Assembly: GCA_947173895.1 (NCBI GenBank)
Contig: CAMWGU010000003.1
Span: 1 to 64,000, forward strand
Direction: 5' to 3'
Length of the DNA stretch: 64,000 bases
Source: an uncultured Bacteroides sp.
GTDB lineage: Bacteria; Bacteroidota; Bacteroidia; Bacteroidales; Bacteroidaceae
Shown here piece by piece: positions 9,386-19,599 of this stretch. The notes beneath the pieces were generated by a model. That model ran no database searches and was not told the origin of the DNA. It saw nothing but the letters and a program-made list of their open reading frames with translations. Position 1 is the stretch's first letter, and each line of letters starts with the position of its first letter. A program made the translations under genes and the position numbers.

Positions 9386-12300
9386 ATGATAAATCGAATT
9401 ATAAAAAGACTCATTTGTTTCACCGCAATATCCGGAGCACTGGCATTCCTGCCGTCTCCGGCATTTGCCCAGTCGGGACAGCTTCATCGGGTAGCTGTTA
9501 ATGATTGTGGTGTTCCCGGTGCACAACCTTTTTTAGTCAAAGGAGAGAACTATACCATGCCCGATTATATTAAGGGTAGTAAAGAAGCTGTCACATGTAA
9601 TTTTGGAAGTAAAGTGATTTATGCTTTCAATCACATGGATATTCATGCAGACTATCGGTTGGAAGTTGTTTTTTTGGCCGATCACGAACGTCAGCAACAC
9701 ATTGTGGTGGATGGCAACGAAGTACAGGCTCCGATAACTTTAGAGGCGGGAAAAGAACAGCGCTATCTGATTGACCTTCCACGCAAGGCTTATGCTTATA
9801 GCCAATTGGTATTGGTTTTTGAGGGTACGGGTAAAGGAGCTAATGCCATTGTGTCCGAACTCAACCTTTATTCTTCTAATCCCAAGGCTCCGGTTCCGTT
9901 TGAAGGTGAAGAAAAACGGGCGTTGATTAACGTACAGACTTATAAAGTTGATACCGATGTGGATGTGGAAAAGGTATTACCTATATATACTGTCGTTCCG
10001 CAAAGCGTGACCGGTGTTTACCAGTCTGCGTTGTCACTGAACGGAGATTGGATGTTCAATCCTCGGCCGGATAAAGAATTTTATAAGCAGCCGTTATCCG
10101 GACAATGGAAAACGATTGTCGTACCCGGACAGTGGTCGATGCAGGGATACAAGGTCGATTCGACGGCCTTTGCCGGCTATTACAAAACGTTCACACTGCC
10201 AGAAGACTGGAAGGGATGTCAGATAAAACTGCGTTTCGACGGTGTGCATAGTGAGTATCATGTATATCTGAATGGAACAGAAATAGGTTATCATTTGGGG
10301 GGAATGACTGCTTACGAAATAGATATTACTCGACATGTTAAAGCTGGAAGTAATGAGCTGGCTCTTGCTGTCCGAAGCGAATCTTTGGCAGATATGTTGG
10401 GAAGTCTGACGCAATATGCGGCTCACCAATTGGGAGGCATTACTCGTAAAGTAACTCTTTTTGCCGTTCCTGCCAGCTATGTGTCGGATATGCGGATAAC
10501 AACTGATTTGGATCGGAATTACGAAGATGCCGCATTGAACGTACAAACAGCTGTTACCAATGCTACCGGCCGGATGCAGGACGGACTGAGATTGAGGTTA
10601 TCTATTGACGGATTGCCCAATGTGATGGAGAAGCGCCTTCCTTCATTGGCAGCTGGAGAAACATGGAGAGGAGTTGTGTCCGATTCGGTCATCGCTCCGA
10701 TTCTTTGGAACAATGAACGTCCGCAGCTTTATCAGCTGAAAATGGAACTTTGCGATGGAGAAAACATTATTGAGACCATCGAAAAACGATTCGGTTTCCG
10801 CGAGATAGAAATCCGTGGAAATGAATTGCTTGTCAACGGACAGCCGGTGAAACTGCGTGGAGTTTGCCGCCATGAAATGCATCCGCTCACAGGGCGTGTG
10901 ATGACCGAAGAACTGGAACGCCGCGATGTGGAACTTTATCGTGCGGCCAATTGTAATTTCATTCGTACTTCACATTATCCCCCTTGTGAGGAAATGCTGG
11001 ATATCTGCGATGAATTGGGAATGTTTGTTGAAGTAGAGGCTCCTGTATGTTGGGTGGGCCATCATGCTAACGAAACCTGGAAAGTGTTGAACTATCAGGA
11101 TAAGCAATATTATCCGTATATCCTCCAGGCCAACATGGAGACCATTCATTTTTATCGCAATCATCCTTCTGTCTTGTTCTGGTCTATGGCCAACGAGTCA
11201 TATTGGAACAAAGAGTTTGCCCAAATACAGGAATATGTTGCCAAGGCGGATCCTACCCGTCCTCATACTTTCCATGATCAGGCATACGGAGGGTTTAATA
11301 ATCAGGGAAGCACTGCTCCTATAGCCAATATCCACTATCCGGGTCCCGATGGCTACAAGGTGGCGGCGCAAAGCGAACGCCCGATGACGTATGGAGAGTA
11401 TTGCCATTTGAATGTGTATAATCGGAGTGAACTGGTGACCGATCCGGGCATCCGAAGCGACTGGGCGCTGGCTTTGGCACCCACCTGGGAGAATATGTAT
11501 CACACGAAAAGTGTGTTGGGAGGTTCCATCTGGTCGGGGATAGATGATATTTTCCAGATGCCGGACGGCAATGCGGTAGGCTATGGACCTTGGGGACCCA
11601 TTGACGGATGGAGACGCCCCAAGCCGGAATATTGGGATATGAAGAAGATATATAGTCCGGTTCGGGTACATACGCGCGAACTTGCACCCGGAAGGAAACT
11701 GACTGTAATGTTGGAAAACAGGTATACATACCTGAATATGAACGAGGTGAAGATTGCATATCGGTATGGCGATGAAAAAGGTATTGTGTCTGCTGCCATT
11801 CCGCCGGCCGGAAAGGGGGAAATAAGCATAGCGATAGAACATCCTGAAAAGGCGAACGAACTTTATCTTTCGTTCACCGATCCACGTGGTTTTGTTGTTG
11901 ACGAATATTTGATACCTGTAGGCAAGCAGGTGCAGAACGAACTACCGGACTGGGCGGAACTGCCTACCAAACTGAAAACAAGTGGTGACCGTTTCATCAT
12001 TACCGGAAAGAAGTTTGTATGTGAGATAAGCCGTACCAACGGACAAATCCTTTCCTTGAAAAAAGAAGGGGTGGAGAAACTGAACGGAGGACCTTGGCTG
12101 ATGGCGCTTCCACTGACCGGCGGCGGATGTTATCCGAACCATAATGCCAATACGCCTGTCTTTAACGAACTGTGCAGCGGATGGACCGTGACAAAGGCCG
12201 ATGCCCGTCAGGAAGGAAATCATGTCCAGGTCACTATAGAAGGAAGCTATGAAGAATTTGAAGGTAGCTATACATTGACTGTCAATGCCAATGGAGAACT

Positions 12301-12802
12301 GTTTGTAGATTATCATTTCAAAGCCTTGCAGGATGTCAACCCGCGCCAATGGGGACTGGTCTTTGATGCACCAGACAATTATGAACAGCTGTTCTGGCGT
12401 CGTAAAGGCATGTGGAGTGTATATCCTTCCGACCACATCAGCCGTCCGGTTGGTACTGCCTCTCTGTATTATAAGGGAGTGCCTCGGCAAGTGAATCCGC
12501 TAATTTGTCCGTCGTGGTCATGGAATATGGATTCCAATGAATTGGGAAGCAATGATTTTCGTGCTACCCGTCGGAATATATGGTATGCCGGACTGATGGA
12601 TCATGAAGGACATAAGATAACCGTTCGTTCCGATGGAGAACAACATTGGCGTTCATGGGCAGAGCAGAATAAGATTCGTTTTCTGGTGGCCGATTTTGTA
12701 ACTGCCGGAAACGAAATGTTTCTTGAATCCTATTATGCCCCCTATAGGAAACCTGTCCGGAAGGGCGAAAGCATACAAGGCAAAATAAGATTGCGGATGT
12801 GA
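9386..12802 (+). CDS. Secreted glycoside hydrolase family 2 (paralog 2, extra N-terminal domain)
   Basis: Signal peptide; ~190 aa N-terminal extension; GVCRHEMHPLTGR; WSMANES; YGEYCHL; GGSIWSGIDDIF. Confidence 0.93.
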   Translation: MINRIIKRLICFTAISGALAFLPSPAFAQSGQLHRVAVNDCGVPGAQPFLVKGENYTMPDYIKGSKEAVTCNFGSKVIYAFNHMDIHADYRLEVVFLADHERQQHIVVDGNEVQAPITLEAGKEQRYLIDLPRKAYAYSQLVLVFEGTGKGANAIVSELNLYSSNPKAPVPFEGEEKRALINVQTYKVDTDVDVEKVLPIYTVVPQSVTGVYQSALSLNGDWMFNPRPDKEFYKQPLSGQWKTIVVPGQWSMQGYKVDSTAFAGYYKTFTLPEDWKGCQIKLRFDGVHSEYHVYLNGTEIGYHLGGMTAYEIDITRHVKAGSNELALAVRSESLADMLGSLTQYAAHQLGGITRKVTLFAVPASYVSDMRITTDLDRNYEDAALNVQTAVTNATGRMQDGLRLRLSIDGLPNVMEKRLPSLAAGETWRGVVSDSVIAPILWNNERPQLYQLKMELCDGENIIETIEKRFGFREIEIRGNELLVNGQPVKLRGVCRHEMHPLTGRVMTEELERRDVELYRAANCNFIRTSHYPPCEEMLDICDELGMFVEVEAPVCWVGHHANETWKVLNYQDKQYYPYILQANMETIHFYRNHPSVLFWSMANESYWNKEFAQIQEYVAKADPTRPHTFHDQAYGGFNNQGSTAPIANIHYPGPDGYKVAAQSERPMTYGEYCHLNVYNRSELVTDPGIRSDWALALAPTWENMYHTKSVLGGSIWSGIDDIFQMPDGNAVGYGPWGPIDGWRRPKPEYWDMKKIYSPVRVHTRELAPGRKLTVMLENRYTYLNMNEVKIAYRYGDEKGIVSAAIPPAGKGEISIAIEHPEKANELYLSFTDPRGFVVDEYLIPVGKQVQNELPDWAELPTKLKTSGDRFIITGKKFVCEISRTNGQILSLKKEGVEKLNGGPWLMALPLTGGGCYPNHNANTPVFNELCSGWTVTKADARQEGNHVQVTIEGSYEEFEGSYTLTVNANGELFVDYHFKALQDVNPRQWGLVFDAPDNYEQLFWRRKGMWSVYPSDHISRPVGTASLYYKGVPRQVNPLICPSWSWNMDSNELGSNDFRATRRNIWYAGLMDHEGHKITVRSDGEQHWRSWAEQNKIRFLVADFVTAGNEMFLESYYAPYRKPVRKGESIQGKIRLRM

Positions 12803-12844
12803 TTTGACACATATTTTTGCATACAATAAAAAAACAGATAATTT

Positions 12845-15754
12845 ATGTTTAGAAGAATGCTACTTACAATCAGTCTCGCTTTCGTCCTTTTGCTTGCAGG
12901 AAGCGCGATGGAAGCCATTGTACCTCGCCTTTCTCCGTTGCCCGATGCTATAGAAGGACAGAAAATATCCTTAAACGGAGAATGGTATTTTCATTCGTCA
13001 CCAGGAAACGGATTCAATGGCGACGGCAATGTGAATCATTGGAAAACGATTCAGGTGCCCGGAGAATGGGTAATGCAGGGATTTGAGGTGGAAAAAGGAG
13101 AGGCGGCCGGCTATGTCCGCGAGTTTACATTGCCTGCCTCGTGGAAGGGACAACGCGTCAAGCTGCGTTGCAATGCGGTCTATAGTGACTGCAAGGTGTT
13201 TGTCAACGGAAAAAAGGCCGGCTCGCATTTAGGAGGGTTTACGGCATTCGAACTGGACGTTACCCACTTGGTGACTTATGGCGGAACAAACAGGATAGCA
13301 CTTTCTGTCGTTTCGGAAAGCATCGCTGATGCTACCTCCAATGCATCTTTCTATGCCGTTCATCCTTTGGGGGGAATCACGCGGGATATTTACTTGTTTG
13401 CTTTGCCCGAGGTGAATCTTTCCATGTTTCATGTGGCTACTTCCTTCGACTCTACTTATACCGATGCTATATTGAAAACGGAAGTCACTGTAGCCAATGA
13501 GTCGAGCAAGCAGACAGACGGGCTGACTGTCTGCTTTACATTGAAAGATGCCGATGGAAAGACGGTTTCTTTATCGCCGGCTTCTTATCCGCTGGCCGGC
13601 ATGGAGCAGGGGAAAACAGAAACTCTGCACATTTCGCTTCCGGTCTCCAATCCTGTGAAGTGGGACAGCGAACATCCTTATTTATATACGCTGACTTGCC
13701 AACTGAAGAATAAACAAGAAGTCGTAGCCGCCTCCACCCGCCGTGTAGGATTCAGGCAAATAGAGGTGAGGGGCAATCAGATTTTTGTCAATAACCGGCC
13801 TATAAAGCTTCGCGGAGTATGCCGTCACGAAGTAATGCCTTTGCGCGGACGCTCGCTCTGCGGTGATATGTGGCGCAAAGATGTCGAACTGTTTCGCAGA
13901 GGCAATGTGAATTACATCCGGACTTCTCACTATCCACCCGATGAAGCACTGCTGGAGGCATGCGACGAACTGGGTATGTTTGTCGAGGTGGAAGCTCCCT
14001 TTTGCTGGGCCCATCAAGCGGAAGTGCCCGATGACAAGCATGATGAAGTATTGGTGAACCAACACGTCGAGATGGTGAACCTGAACCGCAGCCATCCTTC
14101 TGTCCTGATGTGGTCTATGGGTAATGAATCGCTGAAGTTCAACGAATATTTTAAGCAAGCTTCAGAGGTTGTCAAGCAATTGGATCCTACCCGTCCGCGT
14201 ATATTCAGCCAGTGGGGACCGGATGCCGACGAAGGCACCCTCGAAATAACCAACCATCATTATCCGGGTCCGGAAGGCCCTGACAAGTACCGTTACTATA
14301 AACGTCCGGTTACTTTCGACGAGTTCTGCCACCTGAACGCATACAACCGTCTGGAATTGGCTGCCGATCCCGGCTTGCGCAACATGTGGGGCACCTTGCT
14401 GGATGCGATGTGGAATGACATGTATCACAGCCGGGGTGTGCTGGGAGGCGCTATTTGGGTAGGCATTGACGACACGTTCTTCTTGCCCGGCGAAAAGGCG
14501 GTGGGCTATGGCACGTGGGGAACCATCGACGGCTGGCGGCGCGAGAAACCCGAATATTGGGGAATGAAGAAAGCCTATAGTCCCGTCAAGATCGTTTTGA
14601 AAGAAAATATGGATGCCGAGGGAAAAGTGCGGTTGCAAGTCGAGAACCGTCATCTTTTCAGCAACCTGGCCGAATGTCGTATCACATGGCAGGCCGGCGG
14701 ACAGCAAGGAACGGTGGTCGGCAACATTGCGCCGCGTTCGGAAGGCGAGTTGGAAATCGTCCTGCCGGAAGCCTTGCGACACACCGATGTGCTGGACCTG
14801 ACCGTGACAGGAGTGCGCGGTTTCGAGATAGACCGCTATCGTTTTCGCCTGTTGCCCGAGTCCCATACGGCACAGCCTTTGAAGAAAGGTGTTTCAGGAA
14901 AGTTTGTCTGTCAGGAATCGGCCGACTTTATCCGCATTCATGCAGGAAAGTCTCAGTTTGAAATCGACAAGCGTAACGGGCTTCTGGCAGCACTGTGTCA
15001 AGGCGTGCCGGTCTTGAACCAATCTCCCTCGCTGATGGTATTGCCTTTGAACGGTAAAGGAGAAGGCATACAGATGGTGGGCAAAGACCAGACTTTTGCA
15101 CCGTTCAATCCTGTCTGTCACAACTGGGTGGCACAATCCGTGGAATACGTTCCTGCGAAAGATGGGGCCGAAGTGACTGTGCGGGGCAGTTATAAAGAAG
15201 CGGAAGGCAAGTTCTGCTATCGTTTCTATCCTGACGGGACAGTGACGGTGGCCTACGATTTTACCCTGTTGCAAGATGTTTCTCCCCGACAGACCGGACT
15301 TGTGTTTTCCGTATCTTCTGCCTATGACCATTTGTCGTGGAAACGTAAAGGATACTGGAATGTCTATCCGGAAGACCACATCGGTGCTTTGGAAGGAACG
15401 GCCAAGGCTTTTGACCACACATTGCCCATATCCGGCCTGGCAGGACCTTCCAAGGAGCCTGCGGTGGCCTGGTCGTTCGATCAGACGGCCAACGGTTCCA
15501 ATATCTTCCGCTCCACAAAGGAGAATATCTACTCTGCCCAATTGAGCAGTGAGAACGGAAAAAGCAGGATATCCGTCTTGTCGGACGGGACACAGCATTT
15601 CCGCACCTGGGTAGATGGTGACAATGTCCGTTTTCTGGTGGCCGACTATAACAATGCAGGCCATGATACATACTTGGTTTCTCATGCACAGAAAGGATAT
15701 AGGCCTTTACGGAAAGGCGACTCCGTCAAAGGAATAGTAAGATTGGATTTTTAA
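12845..15754 (+). CDS. Secreted glycoside hydrolase family 2 (paralog 3)
   Basis: Signal peptide; GVCRHEVMPLRGR; WSMGNES; FDEFCHL; GGAIWVGIDDTF. Confidence 0.93.
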   Translation: MFRRMLLTISLAFVLLLAGSAMEAIVPRLSPLPDAIEGQKISLNGEWYFHSSPGNGFNGDGNVNHWKTIQVPGEWVMQGFEVEKGEAAGYVREFTLPASWKGQRVKLRCNAVYSDCKVFVNGKKAGSHLGGFTAFELDVTHLVTYGGTNRIALSVVSESIADATSNASFYAVHPLGGITRDIYLFALPEVNLSMFHVATSFDSTYTDAILKTEVTVANESSKQTDGLTVCFTLKDADGKTVSLSPASYPLAGMEQGKTETLHISLPVSNPVKWDSEHPYLYTLTCQLKNKQEVVAASTRRVGFRQIEVRGNQIFVNNRPIKLRGVCRHEVMPLRGRSLCGDMWRKDVELFRRGNVNYIRTSHYPPDEALLEACDELGMFVEVEAPFCWAHQAEVPDDKHDEVLVNQHVEMVNLNRSHPSVLMWSMGNESLKFNEYFKQASEVVKQLDPTRPRIFSQWGPDADEGTLEITNHHYPGPEGPDKYRYYKRPVTFDEFCHLNAYNRLELAADPGLRNMWGTLLDAMWNDMYHSRGVLGGAIWVGIDDTFFLPGEKAVGYGTWGTIDGWRREKPEYWGMKKAYSPVKIVLKENMDAEGKVRLQVENRHLFSNLAECRITWQAGGQQGTVVGNIAPRSEGELEIVLPEALRHTDVLDLTVTGVRGFEIDRYRFRLLPESHTAQPLKKGVSGKFVCQESADFIRIHAGKSQFEIDKRNGLLAALCQGVPVLNQSPSLMVLPLNGKGEGIQMVGKDQTFAPFNPVCHNWVAQSVEYVPAKDGAEVTVRGSYKEAEGKFCYRFYPDGTVTVAYDFTLLQDVSPRQTGLVFSVSSAYDHLSWKRKGYWNVYPEDHIGALEGTAKAFDHTLPISGLAGPSKEPAVAWSFDQTANGSNIFRSTKENIYSAQLSSENGKSRISVLSDGTQHFRTWVDGDNVRFLVADYNNAGHDTYLVSHAQKGYRPLRKGDSVKGIVRLDF

Positions 15755-15786
15755 TCTTCATCGTATCGTCGTACTCATATTTTATG

Positions 15787-15825
15787 CAGCTGCTTGTGGA
15801 CTCCACCACAGGCAGCTGTTTTTTT
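15787..15825 (+). terminator. Rho-independent terminator after GH2 paralog 3
   Basis: cagctgcttgtgg-actcca-ccacaggcagctg stem followed by T7. Confidence 0.85.
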
Positions 15826-15949
15826 ATGGCTTGAATGGCTGAAATCGCTCATAGGCAAATGTCCGGAGGGGGGGACGCCATACGGGGTTTACGAAGGAAT
15901 CAAAACCTCTTCGCTTCCCTGCGGATACTTGTCATCAGCCTCTCTCATT

Positions 15950-16037
15950 CTTAAAACACCGTCGGTGTTCTAATGATTTCCGTCGGTGTTCTATAAAACT
16001 CCGCCGGAGTTCTATAAAACACCGTCGGAGTTTTAAG
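15950..16037. repeat. Four exact 21-bp tandem units with palindromic core, bounded by cttaaaac/gttttaag
   Basis: Units 15952-15972, 15973-15993, 15994-16014, 16015-16035; cores aCACCGtCGGTGt / ACTCCGcCGGAGT. Confidence 0.9.
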
Positions 16038-16211
16038 AAATGAAGCGGACGTGAACTTCTTTATGAAAGGGATTCGTGAGTTTCTCAAATGTATGCCGCT
16101 ATCTTTCAAATGGCTGCCAATCCATCTGTTCACTGTATGGATAATTAAGTTTGAATAATATTTGTGCCGAACAAAACGTATGGAATATTTCCGGTGCTAA
16201 AATGAAAAACA

Positions 16212-16254
16212 GCGAGGGTGCGTACGTTGTATATCACAACGCACGCACCCTCGC
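16212..16254 (-). terminator. Strong hairpin, probable terminator of asd
   Basis: 18-bp stem gcgagggtgcgtacgttg / caacgcacgcaccctcgc with one mismatch, 7-nt loop; tgttttt follows on the minus strand. Confidence 0.75.
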
Positions 16255-16271
16255 CGTTAATAGATATTTTT

Positions 16272-17282
16272 TTATTTCACATCTCCCACCTTGATCAGGT
16301 ATTCGGCAATCTGAACAGCATTCAGTGCGGCACCTTTCTTTATTTGGTCGCCTACTATCCAGAAAGTCAGTCCGTTTTCATTGGCCAGGTCCTTGCGGAT
16401 GCGTCCTACATAGACCGGATCTTTGCCGGCCAGGAACAAAGGCATGGGGTATTCTTTCTTTTCAGGATTGTCCATCAACACCAAGCCTTCTCCTTGGGCA
16501 AAAGCTTCACGGGCTTCTTCGGGAGATACGGGACGTTCGGTCTCCACCCAGATGCTTTCCGAATGGGAACGGAGGGCGGGCACGCGTACACACATGGCAC
16601 TTACCTGAATGTCGGAGTGCATAATCTTGCGTGTTTCGTTGAACATCTTCATTTCTTCCTTGGTATATCCGTTGTCGGTAAATACGTCAATCTGAGGAAT
16701 TAGGTTGAATGCCAGTTGGTAAGCAAATTTATCCACAGTCACAGGCTCGTTGGCCAACACCTGGCGGTATTGTTCGTACAGTTCGTCCATGGCCGCTGCT
16801 CCTGCGCCGCTGGCAGCCTGATAAGTAGCCACATGCACACGTTTTATGTGTGAAAGCTTTTCGATGGCTTTCAGTGCAACTACCATTTGAATGGTTGTGC
16901 AGTTAGGATTGGCTATCACATTGCGGGGGCGGTTCAATGCATCCTCCGCATTCACTTCGGGCACTACCAAGGGTACGTCGGCATCCATGCGGTATGCGCT
17001 GGAGTTGTCTATCAATACGGCCCCATGTTTGGTAATGGTTTCACAAAATTCTTTAGTGGTACCTGCGCCGGCAGATGTGAAAGCGATATCTACACCTTTA
17101 AAGTCATCGTTGTGCTGAAGGAGTTTCACTTCAATTTCTTTGCCGCGGAAAGTGTATTTTCGTCCTGCACTGCGTGAGGATCCGAATAACACTAGTTCGT
17201 CCAACGGGAAGTTTCTTTCATCGAGCACACGCAGGAATTCTTGTCCTACAGCTCCGCTCGCACCAACAATTGCTACTTTCAT
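16272..17282 (-). CDS. asd: Aspartate-semialdehyde dehydrogenase
   Basis: [44 protein letters not shown]; start at 17282 preferred to the upstream alternative. Confidence 0.95.
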   Translation of the reverse strand: MKVAIVGASGAVGQEFLRVLDERNFPLDELVLFGSSRSAGRKYTFRGKEIEVKLLQHNDDFKGVDIAFTSAGAGTTKEFCETITKHGAVLIDNSSAYRMDADVPLVVPEVNAEDALNRPRNVIANPNCTTIQMVVALKAIEKLSHIKRVHVATYQAASGAGAAAMDELYEQYRQVLANEPVTVDKFAYQLAFNLIPQIDVFTDNGYTKEEMKMFNETRKIMHSDIQVSAMCVRVPALRSHSESIWVETERPVSPEEAREAFAQGEGLVLMDNPEKKEYPMPLFLAGKDPVYVGRIRKDLANENGLTFWIVGDQIKKGAALNAVQIAEYLIKVGDVK

Positions 17283-17361
17283 TTTGTTTTTTGTTTTATG
17301 AGATAATGTTTTTAGTAATACTTTTCGAACTATCACTCAGCTTAAAAGGAAGTTCTGCGTG

Positions 17362-17369
17362 CAAAATTA
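17362..17369 (-). promoter_or_regulatory. -7 box (TAATTTTG on minus strand) for asd
   Basis: CAAAATTA on + strand, ~80 bp upstream of asd start. Confidence 0.5.
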
Positions 17370-17412
17370 GAACATTTTAGAATATAAATCAGTAAAAAAG
17401 AAAGTTTTTTAG

Positions 17413-17420
17413 TAATTTTG
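17413..17420 (+). promoter_or_regulatory. -7 box (TAATTTTG) for cation:proton antiporter
   Basis: TAnnTTTG 32 bp upstream of ATG at 17452. Confidence 0.5.
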
Positions 17421-17451
17421 TCGATATTATGGTATAAAGCGTTTAAAAAGC

Positions 17452-19599
17452 ATGGAACTATTCGACCTAGACATACATTTTCCAGTCACTGATCCTACAT
17501 GGATATTCTTTCTGGTACTTCTTATTATATTGTTTGCTCCCATGATTTTGGGGCGCTTGCGCATTCCGCACATTATCGGTATGATTCTGGCCGGAGTGGT
17601 GGTGGGCAAGTATGGTTTCAATATACTGGAGCGCGACAGCAGTTTTGAGTTGTTTGGTAAAGTGGGACTTTACTATATCATGTTTTTGGCCGGTCTTGAG
17701 ATGGATATGGACGATTTCAAGAAGAACCGCACGAAGGGACTGGTATTTGGTGTGATAACTTTCCTCATACCGATGGGGCTGGGAATATGGAGCAGTATGA
17801 GCATGCTTGATTATGGTTTCCTTACTTCTGTGTTGCTGGCCAGTATGTATGCCAGCCACACTCTGATTGCCTATCCGGTGGTGAGCCGTTATGGTTTGTC
17901 GCGTCAGCGGACGGTTAGTATAACGATTGGCGGGACGGCGGTCACTGTAGTGCTGGCCTTGATGGTGCTGGCCGTTATAGGCGGTATGTATAAGGGAGAG
18001 GAGGCAGGTGGATTGTTCTGGACACTGCTGGTAGCCAGGGTGCTTTTGCTGTTCGGGCTGATTATTTTTCTGATGCCGCGCATCAGTCGTTGGTTTTTCC
18101 GTACGTATGATGATGCCGTGATGCAGTTTGTCTTTGTGTTGGCTATGGTCTTTCTGGGCGGAGGTCTGATGGAGCTGGTGGGGATGGAAGGCATTTTGGG
18201 TGCTTTCTTGGCCGGTTTGGTATTGAATCGCTTTGTGCCCCATGTGTCGCCACTGATGAACCGGCTGGAGTTTGTGGGCAATGCGCTGTTCATTCCTTAT
18301 TTCCTGATTGGGGTGGGAATGATTATTGATGTGCGTTGTCTTTTTACGGAAGGCGAGGCCCTGAAGGTGGCAGTGGCGATGACCGTAGTGGCGACTTTCA
18401 GCAAGTGGCTGGCGGCATGGATCACTCAGAAAATTTATAGCATGAAGACAGTGGAGCGGAGTTTGATTTTCGGATTGAGCAATGCGCAGGCCGCCGCTAC
18501 ATTGGCCGCCGTACTGATTGGTCATGGAATTATCATGGAGAATGGCGAGCGCTTGCTGAATGATGATGTGCTGAACGGTACGGTGGTGATGATTCTGTTT
18601 ACATGCATTATCAGTTCGGTGGTTACCGAGCGTGCCGCCCGGAAGATGGTGATGCAGGAAAACCTGATGGAGGGCCATGGGGGCAAGGAGCAAGAACGTA
18701 TCCTGATTCCGGTGGCCAATCCGGAAACCATAGAAGGGCTGGTGGGTATGGCCTTGATGATGAGGCATCCCCGACAAAAGGAGTCGCTGGTGGCGTTGAG
18801 TGTGATTAATGACAACAATACTTCTGAAACCAAGGAACTGATAGGCAAGCGCAATTTGGAGCGTACGGCCATGATTGCCGCTTCGGCTGATGCTTCCGTA
18901 AAGACGGTGTTGAGGTATGATTTGAATATTGCACAAGGTATTATTCATACTCAGAAAGAATATGCGGTGACAGATGTGGTGATCGGTCTGCATCGCAAGA
19001 CCAATCTGATGGATTCGTTTTTCGGTACCATGACGGAGAATCTGCTGAAGGGAACGAACCGCCAGATTATGATCACCAAACTGCTGATGCCGGTCAATAC
19101 ACTGCGGCGGATTGTGGTGGCGGTGCCCGATAAGGCGGAGTACGAAAAGGGATTCCTGAAATGGGTGACACAGCTTTGCCGTATGGGCAAGCAATTAGGA
19201 TGCCGGGTGCATTTTTTTGCTACGGAGGACACTTTGAAGCATTTGCGTGTCTTGACGGAAAAGCAGGAGGCGCATACGTTTACAGAATTTTCTTTATTGG
19301 AGGATTGGGACGACTTGCTTCTGCTGACCGGGCAGGTCAGTTACGACCACTTGTTTGTGGTGGTGTCGTCGCGTAAGGGGTCTATCTCTTATCAGCCTTC
19401 TTTTGAGCGTCTGCCGTCGCAGGTCAGCAAGTATTTTGCCAATAACAGCCTGCTGATTGTGTATCCGGATCAGTTGGGAGGCGATCCGCAGGAAATTGTT
19501 TCTTTCTCCGATCCTCGCGGGCAGTCGGAGACACGAGTTTATGATAATGTGGGAAAATGGTTCTATAAATGGTTTAAGAAAGGTGATGAACGAAACTGA
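17452..19599 (+). CDS. Cation:proton antiporter (CPA2-like) with C-terminal USP-like region
   Basis: 12-TM profile, RIPHIIGMILAGVVVGKYG, GILGAFLAGLVLNRFVP; soluble C-terminal region. Confidence 0.9.
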   Translation: MELFDLDIHFPVTDPTWIFFLVLLIILFAPMILGRLRIPHIIGMILAGVVVGKYGFNILERDSSFELFGKVGLYYIMFLAGLEMDMDDFKKNRTKGLVFGVITFLIPMGLGIWSSMSMLDYGFLTSVLLASMYASHTLIAYPVVSRYGLSRQRTVSITIGGTAVTVVLALMVLAVIGGMYKGEEAGGLFWTLLVARVLLLFGLIIFLMPRISRWFFRTYDDAVMQFVFVLAMVFLGGGLMELVGMEGILGAFLAGLVLNRFVPHVSPLMNRLEFVGNALFIPYFLIGVGMIIDVRCLFTEGEALKVAVAMTVVATFSKWLAAWITQKIYSMKTVERSLIFGLSNAQAAATLAAVLIGHGIIMENGERLLNDDVLNGTVVMILFTCIISSVVTERAARKMVMQENLMEGHGGKEQERILIPVANPETIEGLVGMALMMRHPRQKESLVALSVINDNNTSETKELIGKRNLERTAMIAASADASVKTVLRYDLNIAQGIIHTQKEYAVTDVVIGLHRKTNLMDSFFGTMTENLLKGTNRQIMITKLLMPVNTLRRIVVAVPDKAEYEKGFLKWVTQLCRMGKQLGCRVHFFATEDTLKHLRVLTEKQEAHTFTEFSLLEDWDDLLLLTGQVSYDHLFVVVSSRKGSISYQPSFERLPSQVSKYFANNSLLIVYPDQLGGDPQEIVSFSDPRGQSETRVYDNVGKWFYKWFKKGDERN

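Noticed and set aside
11198-11842. 214-aa minus-strand ORF inside GH2 paralog 2
   Set aside because: Shadow ORF; no motifs
14894-15685. 263-aa minus-strand ORF (and 14162-14866)
   Set aside because: Antisense to a GC-rich GH2 gene with clear catalytic motifs; no independent coding evidence
15951-16133. Minus-strand ORF with RTPTVFY/RTPAEFY heptapeptides
   Set aside because: Heptapeptide repeat is just the 21-bp array read in frame; no start signal and tail is unremarkable
16218-16703. 161-aa plus-strand ORF opposite asd
   Set aside because: Antisense to a clear asd; includes the asd terminator hairpin
17467-19194. 575-aa minus-strand ORF
   Set aside because: Fully antisense to the antiporter; His/Gln-rich translation typical of the reverse frame of a membrane protein gene
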